From JACVRW01 sp963835705 (lineage in GTDB: Bacteria > Actinomycetota > Thermoleophilia > Solirubrobacterales > Thermoleophilaceae), in the NCBI GenBank assembly GCA_963835705.1, contig CAWIGR010000024.1, positions 1 to 64,000 on the forward strand: DNA of 64,000 nt, given 5' to 3'. The translations under genes were made by a program, and so were the position numbers. Within the stretch, counting starts at the first letter, position 1. Every line of letters starts with the position of its first letter. This document shows positions 46,268-56,553 of this stretch, piece by piece. The notes under the pieces were generated by a model. The model worked only from the letters and a program-made list of their open reading frames with translations, ran no database searches and was not told where the DNA came from.

Positions 46268-47032
46268 TCAGTCGAGCTCGAAGGTCAGGTCGGTGATGCC
46301 GACCGTGATGCGGTCCCCCGGGTTCAGCTCGGCATGACCGACTCGGCGCCCGTTGACCTTCATCCCGTTCGTGGACCCGAGATCGACGGCGGCCCAGCCG
46401 CCCTGCCCGCGGCGCAACTCGATGTGGCGCCTCGAGACGTTCGGGTCGGACACGACAACGTCGCATTCCCGGCTGCGGCCGATCAGAACCCTCTCCCCGC
46501 TGAGCACGTTGCGGCGGCCCTCGCTCACAAGCAGCGCCTGCCGGCGGTCGAGCTCGGGCTCAAGCCGCTGGGGCGCCCGGTCGGGCGAGTACACCATCGT
46601 GTGGCCGAAGTCCCCCGCCGACGGCGCCGCCTCCGCCGCTCCGCCGTCCTCCTCCTCTTCGGGAGCGCCGAGCAGCTGGGCCTGGATGCCGAACTCGCCG
46701 AGCGCGAGACGCTCGTCCGTGTGGAACTCGACCTGCGGCCGGCTCGTCAGCGCGAAGCGCTCCTGGCGGCCGTGCTCCAGCAGGTAGTCGGACAATTCCT
46801 TGCGGAGCGCCGGCTCGTAGCTCGCGAACTGCTCGCGGTCCTTCGGCGACAGGAAGACGCGATAGTGGTTCGGGACGTAGACGCGGGAGACGGAGACCAT
46901 CTGGTTGTCCTCCATCTCCTTGGCCAGCTTGTGCGCCAGCTCGACGGGTTGGACGCTCGTCTTGAACGCCCGGCCGAACGCGCCCTCGACGAGGCCGCCG
47001 AGCTTCGCCTCCAGGTTGCGTAGAACGCTCAT
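46268..47032 (-). CDS. fhaA: FHA-domain protein with DUF3662 N-terminal domain (FhaA-like)
   Basis: The 254-residue protein has a DUF3662 domain at the N terminus (MSVLRNLEAKLGGLVEGAFG, then LAKEMEDNQMVSVSRVYVPN), an acidic linker (about 125-145) and a C-terminal FHA domain (VLIGRSRECDVVVSDPNVSRRHIEL, DLGSTNGMKVNGR). It is shorter than mycobacterial FhaA (~530) because the long Pro-rich middle is absent. FhaA ties kinase signalling to the wall machinery. It is the first gene of the operon; the 21-bp gap from the upstream kinase is short, so that kinase may be co-transcribed with it. Confidence 0.93.
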   Translation of the reverse strand: MSVLRNLEAKLGGLVEGAFGRAFKTSVQPVELAHKLAKEMEDNQMVSVSRVYVPNHYRVFLSPKDREQFASYEPALRKELSDYLLEHGRQERFALTSRPQVEFHTDERLALGEFGIQAQLLGAPEEEEDGGAAEAAPSAGDFGHTMVYSPDRAPQRLEPELDRRQALLVSEGRRNVLSGERVLIGRSRECDVVVSDPNVSRRHIELRRGQGGWAAVDLGSTNGMKVNGRRVGHAELNPGDRITVGITDLTFELD

Positions 47033-47053
47033 GGGTCGCTTCGCAGGGTAGCC

Positions 47054-49051
47054 CTAAGCCGTCGTCACGGGCTGACTACGCCACGCCTCTGCGGGCTGGG
47101 CGATCTGGGACACGGCAAGCACCACGAGCGCCGCCCCGACCGACCCCGCCACCACCCCGCGCGCCTCGTCCAGCGCGGTCGTGGCGGCGAGCATGTCGCC
47201 CAGGGCGGTGTGGGCGGCGATCAGCCCCGCCGTCCAGAGCAGCGCGCCCATCATGTCCATGGCGAGCCAGCGACCCCGAACCACCAATGGAAGCAGGAGA
47301 GCGAAGGCGGCCCACACGCCCGCCGGCGCGAGGGCGGGGCCGGAGACGAGCGGTCCGAGGGCGTCAGACGCCGCGGCGCTGATCGAGCCTTCCCAGTCGC
47401 CGCGCGGGAGCACGCCGTCCGGGACGCCGAACAACAGGGTCTCGCCGGTGAGCGCCTCGCCGAGGGCGAGCCAGATGAACCCGGCCGCCGCCAGGCCGGC
47501 GCGCCGCCAGGCGGTGGGCGCCAGCGCCGCCACCCCCACGAACACCGGGGCGAGCGCGACTGTGCCCAGCAGCGGGGCCAGCACCGGCACGGACCAGAGC
47601 AGGCCCGCTCGAGGCAGAAGGAACGGGATCGGGGCGGCCGCCGCGGCGAGCACGAGCGCCGTGCCCTGGCGGTCGGCGTCCGGGCTCACGAACCAGGCAC
47701 ACAGGCCGGCGGCCGCGAGCAGCCAGCCGATCCGCGGCAGCAGCGCCACCGCGAGCGCGGCCCCGGCTGCCGCGGCCGCCGCCGAGAAGGTGGGCTCGGG
47801 CCCGAGGGTCTCTACCGCGGCGAGCACGATCGCGCCGGCGGCGAGACCGGCACCGGCCCGGCCCGCCATCCGCGCGGCCATCGTCGGCCGTCCGGCCACG
47901 GGCGACGGCCGGCCCAGAATGCCGCGGTCGGGCTGCGACGGGCCTGCGCCGAAGAAGGAGCGAACACGACCGGGGCGCCTGGCGTCGTCGTACGGTGCCG
48001 CGCCGTCGCGGTCGTGGGGCGCCGCCCCGTCGCCGACGGGGCCGCTGCCGGGACCGAACAGCAGCCGGGTGATGCCCGTCCGGCGGCCCTCGGTGGTCGG
48101 AAGGCCCACGCGGCGCAGGGTCTCGGGCTCCACCAGGCCGCCCTCGTCGTCGAGCGCGGGCTCGGCGTCCGCCAGCTCCGCGCGCAGCTCGCGTGGACCC
48201 GGGCGCCGAGCCGGGTCCACGTCGAGCGCGCCGTCGAGCGCGTCGCAGAGCTCGAGCGGCAGGTCGCGCCGCGTGGCCGCAAGCGAAGGCAGCGGGCGCC
48301 CCAGCCGCCGGGCCGTGGCGGCGGGACCCCCCGCCCGGACCGGGTTCGAGCCGGTCCATGCCTCGTACAGGCTCAGCGCGAGGGAGTAGACATCGCTCGC
48401 CGGGGTGGTGCGCGCGCCCTCGGCCTGCTCGGGCGCCATGTACGCGAGCGTGCCGACCACGTCGCCCGTACGGGTCAGCGCCTCGCCGCTCGCGACGTGC
48501 GCCACGCCGAAGTCGGCGAGCTTGGCGAACCCCGCCCCCGCCGCCGGATCGGCCACGACCATCACGTTCTGCGGCTTCACGTCGCGGTGGATCACACCCC
48601 GTTGGTGGGCGTGGTCGAGGGCCTCGCACAGCGCCATCCCGATCCGGGCGACGTCGCGGTCGGCCACCGCCCCCGCGCGGAGCAGCTCCGCAAGGGTTCG
48701 GCCCCGAACCAGCTCCGAGACCAGGTAGACGTCGTGCTCGTCGTGGGCCAGCTCGTAGATGCCGACGATGCCCGGGTGATTCAGCCGCGCGGCGGCGCGC
48801 GCCTCGCGCTCCACCCGCTCCCCGCCGCCGTTCTCGAGTGGGATCGCCTTGACCGCCACCTCCCGCTCGAGCTTCTCGTCCCAGGCGAGCCAGACGACGC
48901 CGAACCCGCCCGCCCCGAGCCGCCGCTCGAGCCGGTAGCGGCCCAGGATCAGCCGCGGCCCGGGGGCACCGGGCAGCGCTTCGGTAGGGTCCGAACCACC
49001 CAGTGGCAGGGTGCCGGGCTCCTCCGGAAGGCTGATCTCGGGACGTGTCAT
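47054..49051 (-). CDS. Ser/Thr protein kinase with a multi-spanning membrane C-terminal domain
   Basis: The 665-residue protein has a cytoplasmic Hanks-type kinase domain (about 38-300): LGAGGFGVVW, K68, HRDVKPQN at 155-162, DFG 180-182 and AYMAPEQA. A ~100-residue linker leads to a C-terminal region of about nine or ten closely spaced hydrophobic helices (about 430-660). Most bacterial kinases have one helix and a sensor, so a polytopic C terminus is uncommon. It may sense a membrane state or act with a membrane partner. ATG at 49051 is chosen because the coding pattern starts there (MTRPEISLPEEPG); the open frame upstream is Arg-rich shadow. The kinase runs directly into the fhaA operon. 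Confidence 0.86.
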   Translation of the reverse strand: MTRPEISLPEEPGTLPLGGSDPTEALPGAPGPRLILGRYRLERRLGAGGFGVVWLAWDEKLEREVAVKAIPLENGGGERVEREARAAARLNHPGIVGIYELAHDEHDVYLVSELVRGRTLAELLRAGAVADRDVARIGMALCEALDHAHQRGVIHRDVKPQNVMVVADPAAGAGFAKLADFGVAHVASGEALTRTGDVVGTLAYMAPEQAEGARTTPASDVYSLALSLYEAWTGSNPVRAGGPAATARRLGRPLPSLAATRRDLPLELCDALDGALDVDPARRPGPRELRAELADAEPALDDEGGLVEPETLRRVGLPTTEGRRTGITRLLFGPGSGPVGDGAAPHDRDGAAPYDDARRPGRVRSFFGAGPSQPDRGILGRPSPVAGRPTMAARMAGRAGAGLAAGAIVLAAVETLGPEPTFSAAAAAAGAALAVALLPRIGWLLAAAGLCAWFVSPDADRQGTALVLAAAAAPIPFLLPRAGLLWSVPVLAPLLGTVALAPVFVGVAALAPTAWRRAGLAAAGFIWLALGEALTGETLLFGVPDGVLPRGDWEGSISAAASDALGPLVSGPALAPAGVWAAFALLLPLVVRGRWLAMDMMGALLWTAGLIAAHTALGDMLAATTALDEARGVVAGSVGAALVVLAVSQIAQPAEAWRSQPVTTA

Positions 49052-49154
49052 CTCAGGTTCCGTTTTCGGTCCGCGAAGGGCGCGTCCTGCCCCCTGGTCA
49101 TACTCCCACGCAACCTCGACAGGCGCCTCGGAGCGCCAGGAGGGGAATCCGCCT

Positions 49155-50243
49155 TTGTCCTTCCTCGACGAACCGGACGAGCCCGTTCGACCTCGCCGCC
49201 GCCCGCCGCGCGGGCCGTCGGCCGACCGCCAGACGCTGATGGCACGGCGCGCCGTGGCCGCCGTGGGCATCCTGATCGTAGTGATCCTGGTCGTGCTCCT
49301 CTTCCGCGGCTGCCTCGACGCCCGCAAAGAGAACGCCATGGAGGACTACGCGAACCGGTCCGCCGAGCTGATGCGCGAGTCGAAGCTCGAGGGGGACGCC
49401 CTGTTCGACCTCCTGCAGAGCGAGGGCGGCACGGACCAGGTCGTGGAGATCCAGAACGAGCTGAACGGCTACCGGGTCTCCTCCAGCGAGCGCGTCGACC
49501 GGGCGCGAGGCCTCGACGTGCCCGACGAGGTTTCCGACGCCAACGCCTACCTGCTCGACGTGCTCGAGCTGCGCCGCGACGCAATGGCCCAGACCGCGGA
49601 CGCGATGCGCACCGCGCTCGGGGACCAGGACCGCCGCGAGGGCACCGAGGACGTGACCGAGGCCATGCAGGTGTTCCTGGCCAGCGACACGCTCGACCAG
49701 GTCCGCTTCCGCCCCCGGTTGCGGGCGGCGCTCGAGGAGGAGGGCCTGTCGATGCCCGCCTTCCCGCGCGGCACGTTCGTGCCGGACGTCGAATGGCTCG
49801 AGGCCGCCTTCGTGGCCGACACCGTGAACGGGCTGCGCTCCGGCACGGGCGGCGGCGACGGTGACGAGGCGGCCGCCCCCGGCCTCCACGGCAACGGCAT
49901 CGCGGCGGTGTCGCTCGGCGGGACCACGCTCACGCCCGGGGCCGGCGCCACCGTGGAGCTAACGGGCGACCTGGCGTTCGAGATCCAGATTCAGAACCAG
50001 GGCGAGAACACGGAGACCGACGTGAACGTGGTGGTGAGCGTGGGAGAGGGCGACGACGCGATCGAGCTCGAGGAGGCGATCGACACCATCGCGGTCGGCG
50101 AGATACAGACCGTGACGATCCCGCTCTCCGAGCAGCCCCCCACCGGCCAGAACGTCACGATCTCCGTCGAGGTCGAGCCGGTGCCGGGCGAGGAGATGAC
50201 CGACAACAATATTCAGGAGTACTCGGTCATTTTCACTGGGTAG
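49155..50243 (+). CDS. Membrane-anchored protein with C-terminal CARDB-like domain
   Basis: TTG at 49155 is preceded by AGGAGGGG about nine bases upstream, which makes it the best start. The 362-residue product has a short basic Pro/Arg cytoplasmic N terminus, one transmembrane helix (about 31-53) and an alpha-helical extracytoplasmic region (about 60-235, with a YANRSAELMRESKLEGDALF start). The C-terminal beta-sandwich of ~95 residues resembles CARDB/adhesion-type domains (LAFEIQIQNQGENTETDVNV). Function unknown. It is divergent from the polytopic kinase gene (about 103 bp between starts). Confidence 0.78.
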   Translation: MSFLDEPDEPVRPRRRPPRGPSADRQTLMARRAVAAVGILIVVILVVLLFRGCLDARKENAMEDYANRSAELMRESKLEGDALFDLLQSEGGTDQVVEIQNELNGYRVSSSERVDRARGLDVPDEVSDANAYLLDVLELRRDAMAQTADAMRTALGDQDRREGTEDVTEAMQVFLASDTLDQVRFRPRLRAALEEEGLSMPAFPRGTFVPDVEWLEAAFVADTVNGLRSGTGGGDGDEAAAPGLHGNGIAAVSLGGTTLTPGAGATVELTGDLAFEIQIQNQGENTETDVNVVVSVGEGDDAIELEEAIDTIAVGEIQTVTIPLSEQPPTGQNVTISVEVEPVPGEEMTDNNIQEYSVIFTG

Positions 50244-50265
50244 TGCCGCTGGGTATCGTGGCCAC

Positions 50266-50769
50266 GTGGATGACTTGACGACCACTGAGGGGATCGTCGC
50301 CCTCGCGGCCGCGGGCCTCGCGTTCGTCGCGTTCGTATGGGTCGCCGTGCTCGCGGTCAAGCTGCGCCGCCTGCGAGGGGCCCAGCGCACCGTGCTCGGC
50401 AACGGGCAGTCCGACCTCGTAGCCCACGCGGCCTCGATCCAGGAGGCGTTCGTGCAGCTGCGCGATTGGGTGGAGGAGAGCGCGGTGCGGCTCGAGGGCC
50501 GCATGGCCACGGCGGAACACCGCATCGACGGCTGCGTCGCCCACACCGCGCTGATCCGCTTCGACGCCTGGGGCGAGATGTCCGGCCAGCAATCGAGCAC
50601 GATGGCGCTGCTCGACGCCAACAGCAGCGGCGTTGTGGTGTCCTCGATCCTCCACCGCGACCACGCCCGCGTGTACGTCAAGCAGGTCCACGGGGGCGAG
50701 TCGGAGTTGGAGCTCTCACCCGAGGAACGCGAGGCCATCGAAGCGGCGATGGCCGGAACCCCCGCTTGA
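50266..50769 (+). CDS. DUF4446-family protein
   Basis: This 167-residue protein has an N-terminal hydrophobic helix (about 8-32) followed by the cytoplasmic DUF4446 domain, with VDNA-like HIALIRFDAWGEM-type and MALLDANSSGVVVSSILHRD segments. Function is unknown. GTG at 50266 is the start. The final TGA overlaps the TTG of the prephenate dehydratase gene (TTGA), so the two are translationally coupled, which says more about compactness than about shared function. Confidence 0.82.
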   Translation: MDDLTTTEGIVALAAAGLAFVAFVWVAVLAVKLRRLRGAQRTVLGNGQSDLVAHAASIQEAFVQLRDWVEESAVRLEGRMATAEHRIDGCVAHTALIRFDAWGEMSGQQSSTMALLDANSSGVVVSSILHRDHARVYVKQVHGGESELELSPEEREAIEAAMAGTPA

Positions 50770-51620
50770 TCCGCGTCGGCTTTCTCGGCCCCGCCGGCAC
50801 CTACAGCGAGGAGGCCCTGCGGGCCTCCGCCCCCGGCGACGCCGAGGAGGTGCCGTATCCGACCATCTACGACGCGGTCATGGCGGTGGAGGCGGGCCAG
50901 GTCGACCGCTCGGTGGTGCCGATCGAGAACGCGCTCGAGGGCGCCGTGGCCGTCACGCTCGACACGCTCGCGCTCGAGGTCCCCGGCGTTCGCATCGTGG
51001 CCGAGGTGGTGGTCCCGATCCATCACTGCGTCGTGGCCGCGCGCCCGCTCGAGCTGGCCGAGGTCGCGCGTGTGGTCTCCCATCCCCAGGCCACGGCCCA
51101 GTGCGCGCGCTTCCTGCGCGAGCGCCTGCCGCACGCGGAGCTGGTCCTCGCGCCCTCAACGGCCGACGCCGTGCTCTCCGTGCGCGACACATCCGAGCCC
51201 GCCGTGGCGCTCGGCTCGCGCCTCGCCGCCGAGCTGTACGGCTGCCGCGTCCTGGAGGCGGACGTCGAGGACCACGCCGGCAACGCCACCCGGTTCGTCT
51301 GGCTGGCGCCTGCCGCCGAGGCGGAGGAGCCGGCCGCCGGACAGCCTGCGCGGACGTCCATCGTGTTCTGGGGCGGGGGCGACCAGGCGCCGGGATGGCT
51401 CGTCGAGGCGCTGCGTGAGCTCTCCGATCGCGGCGTGAATCTCACGCGCATCGAATCGCGCCCCCGCCGGACGGCGCTCGGCCACTACATGTTCTTCGCG
51501 GACCTCGAGGGGGCGGCCGGCAGAGGCCCCGTCAGCGACGCCCTCTCGGGTCTCCGGGTGAGGGTCGAGGAGCTGCGAGTTCTCGGCTCGTACACGATCG
51601 CCGGCGGGGGCTCTGGCTAG
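50766..51620 (+). CDS. pheA: Prephenate dehydratase
   Basis: The 284-residue enzyme converts prephenate to phenylpyruvate in phenylalanine synthesis. The catalytic domain has VGFLGPAGTYSEEAL, VVPIENALEGAV, ATAQCARFL and the catalytic Thr in GNATRFVWL. The C-terminal ACT domain (about 195-275) contains GVNLTRIESRPRR, the ESRP motif of phenylalanine feedback binding. No chorismate mutase domain is fused. TTG at 50766 overlaps the stop of the previous gene. Next to nothing else of aromatic synthesis is in the window. Confidence 0.95.
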   Translation: MIRVGFLGPAGTYSEEALRASAPGDAEEVPYPTIYDAVMAVEAGQVDRSVVPIENALEGAVAVTLDTLALEVPGVRIVAEVVVPIHHCVVAARPLELAEVARVVSHPQATAQCARFLRERLPHAELVLAPSTADAVLSVRDTSEPAVALGSRLAAELYGCRVLEADVEDHAGNATRFVWLAPAAEAEEPAAGQPARTSIVFWGGGDQAPGWLVEALRELSDRGVNLTRIESRPRRTALGHYMFFADLEGAAGRGPVSDALSGLRVRVEELRVLGSYTIAGGGSG

Positions 51621-51633
51621 AATCCGCCGCACC

Positions 51634-52245
51634 GTGGCGGTGAGTGCGCAGCGGATCCTCGCACCCGAGGCAGGTGACTCGGAACCAGGCCCTGCGCTCG
51701 CGCTGCACGGGGCCGGCCGGCCCGCGCAGCGCTCAGGGTCCTCCGGCCGCGTGCTGGTGCTCAACGCGAGCTTCGAGCCGATCAACGTGTGCACCGTTCG
51801 GCGGGCGGCCGTCCTGATCCTCAAGGAGCGCGCCGAGATCCTCGAGCAGGGCGACTGGGCGCTGCACGCCGAGAGCATCACGCTGGCCCGACCGGTGGTG
51901 ATCCGGCTGCTCAGCTACGTGCGGATCCCGCGCGACGCGCACCGGCGCAAGATCACCCGGCGGGCGGTGTTCGCGCGGGACCGCTGGACCTGCCAGTACT
52001 GCGGGCACGAGCGCGGCAACCTCACCGTGGACCACGTCATCCCGCGCTCGAAGGGCGGTGGGTCAAGCTGGGACAACATCGTCACGTGCTGCGCGCCGTG
52101 CAACCGCCGCAAGGGCGACCGGCTCCCGCGCCAGGCGAACATGGTCCCGTCGAGCAAGCCGAGCGCCCCGAGCCCGTCGATCTTCATCCACGTCGCCGCA
52201 CCGAGCATCCCGGCCGCCTGGGAGCAGTATCTGGTGACGGCCTGA
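51634..52245 (+). CDS. HNH endonuclease-family protein
   Basis: The 203-residue protein contains an HNH/McrA-like fold near residues 105-170. It has zinc-type CQYCGHERGNLTVDHVIPRS and NIVTCCAPCNRRKGD. The core typical of this family begins VLVLNASFEPINVC around residue 40; the first ~35 residues after GTG 51634 are poorly conserved, and a later start is possible. Housekeeping HNH proteins of this type are found in most actinobacteria with no known target. Its stop overlaps the ATG of the next gene (TGATG). Confidence 0.86.
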   Translation: MAVSAQRILAPEAGDSEPGPALALHGAGRPAQRSGSSGRVLVLNASFEPINVCTVRRAAVLILKERAEILEQGDWALHAESITLARPVVIRLLSYVRIPRDAHRRKITRRAVFARDRWTCQYCGHERGNLTVDHVIPRSKGGGSSWDNIVTCCAPCNRRKGDRLPRQANMVPSSKPSAPSPSIFIHVAAPSIPAAWEQYLVTA

Positions 52246-52868
52246 TGCCCGACCCGCCGAGAGAGGGCGGGCAGCCGCCCCCGGGCGCTCCCGGCTCCGG
52301 TCCGTCCGCTGGCCAACCGCCTCCGGGGGAGCCCCCGGCCGGCCAGCCGCCCGCAGGACCGCCGCCCGCAGGAGAACCGCCCGCCGGGCAGCCGCCTCCC
52401 GGGAAGCCGGTCGCGAAGGTCGTGCGCGAAGAGCCGATCGACGACAACGCCCGGCCCGCCACCGTAGGCGATATCCGCAGCCTGCGCCGCTGGCTGCTCG
52501 TCACCGCCGTGTGGGCCGTGGCGGCCACGGCGATCGGGGTCATCGCCCTGATCGCGGCCAACGAGGCCAACGACGAGGAGGAGCAGGCCCGCACGACCGC
52601 CGAGCTCACACGGGTGCAGCGCGAGTTGAGCGGCCGCATCGACGAGCTCGAGGGACGCGTGGAGGAGCTGCCGACATCCGAGGACGTCACGAACCTCGAC
52701 AACCGGCTGAGCGACGTGGAGCAGCAGCTCGGCCGCGTCGGCGACCGGCTCGACCAGCAGGGCACCCGCATCGACGAGCTCGAGACCCAGATCGGACAGC
52801 TCGAGACCCAGATCGAGCAAGTGCAGACCGAGGCCACCCAGACAGAGACGACCGAGACGACGCCGTAG
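52245..52868 (+). CDS. Pro-rich membrane protein with extracytoplasmic coiled coil
   Basis: The 207-residue protein has a Pro/Gly-rich N terminus with repeats such as GQPPPGEPPAGQPPAG (about 10-55). Then come one transmembrane helix (about 84-106, LLVTAVWAVAATAIGVIALIAA) and a heptad-rich coiled coil (about 115-195, with LEGRVEELPTSEDVTNLDNRL and repeated LETQIGQLETQIEQV). It ends in a Thr/Glu tail. No family function is known. The ATG at 52245 is coupled to the HNH gene. A strong hairpin terminator follows at 52890. Confidence 0.8.
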   Translation: MPDPPREGGQPPPGAPGSGPSAGQPPPGEPPAGQPPAGPPPAGEPPAGQPPPGKPVAKVVREEPIDDNARPATVGDIRSLRRWLLVTAVWAVAATAIGVIALIAANEANDEEEQARTTAELTRVQRELSGRIDELEGRVEELPTSEDVTNLDNRLSDVEQQLGRVGDRLDQQGTRIDELETQIGQLETQIEQVQTEATQTETTETTP

Positions 52869-52889
52869 GCGACAGCCGGCGTACAAGCA

Positions 52890-52918
52890 CGAGGGGCACC
52901 CCAGTGGGGTGCCCCTCG
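52890..52918 (+). terminator. Strong hairpin terminator between converging genes
   Basis: CGAGGGGCACCCC and GGGGTGCCCCTCG form a perfect 13-bp stem around the loop AGT, 22 bases after the coiled-coil gene. It is followed on the plus strand by CAATTCGTTCT, a weak T-rich tract. It can work in both directions and also closes off the gyrBA transcript arriving from the other side. Confidence 0.75.
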
Positions 52919-53127
52919 CAATTCGTTCTGGACCTGGTCGGCGACGAGCCAACGACCGGAGGGACCACTCCCGGTCCTCTTCGCCGACGGTGCCTCGGGT
53001 TGGACTCCGCTAAACGGGGCCCAGCACCGGTCTAGCGGCCGGACACCTCCAGGGTCCCAAGAAATCTGTCAGTCAAGCTCGGACCACCTCCTTTCCCTGG
53101 TGCGGTCCAGTAAAGCAAACTCCGCGG
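52919..53127. other. Intergenic region with several further hairpins, no gene recognised
   Basis: This 209-bp stretch after the terminator and before the gyrA stop has no plausible reading frame. It contains several inverted repeats: GTCGGCGA with TCGCCGAC flanking a smaller GACC/GGTC hairpin, CCGCTA (53007-53012) with TAGCGG (53033-53038), and GGACCACC with GGT-GC-GGTCC near 53080-53108. It could hold a small structured RNA or merely the 3' ends of two transcripts. No tRNA, tmRNA, SRP or RNase P signature was seen. Confidence 0.3.
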
Positions 53128-56436
<3,309 letters not shown>

Positions 56437-56452
56437 CAGTTACAGCTCCCGT

Positions 56453-56553
56453 GTCTGTGCGAAAACCGAGCAGGCCAAGGACGCAGGGAGCGGACAAGGC
56501 TTCGCCTGTCCGCGACCGAGGACGCAGGGATGCGATGGTTTGCGGCCTCAGAC
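56453..56553 (-). repeat. Palindromic intergenic element, copy A (gyrB-gyrA)
   Basis: This 101-bp element has imperfect inverted ends (GTCTG with CAGAC; AAACC with GGTTT). Between them are two 13-bp direct repeats, CCAAGGACGCAGG (56475-56487) and CCGAGGACGCAGG (56516-56528), spaced 41 bp apart. A hairpin between the repeats (56490-56513) has arms GCGGACAAGGC and GCCTGTCCGC around TTC. Its end overlaps the gyrB stop codon. Copy B lies between dnaN and recF. Confidence 0.85.

Noticed and set aside
52919..53127. A tRNA-like segment on the minus strand near 53000-53060
   Set aside because: The 5' end looks tRNA-like for a few bases, but no matching acceptor stem, T-loop or anticodon stem can be drawn.
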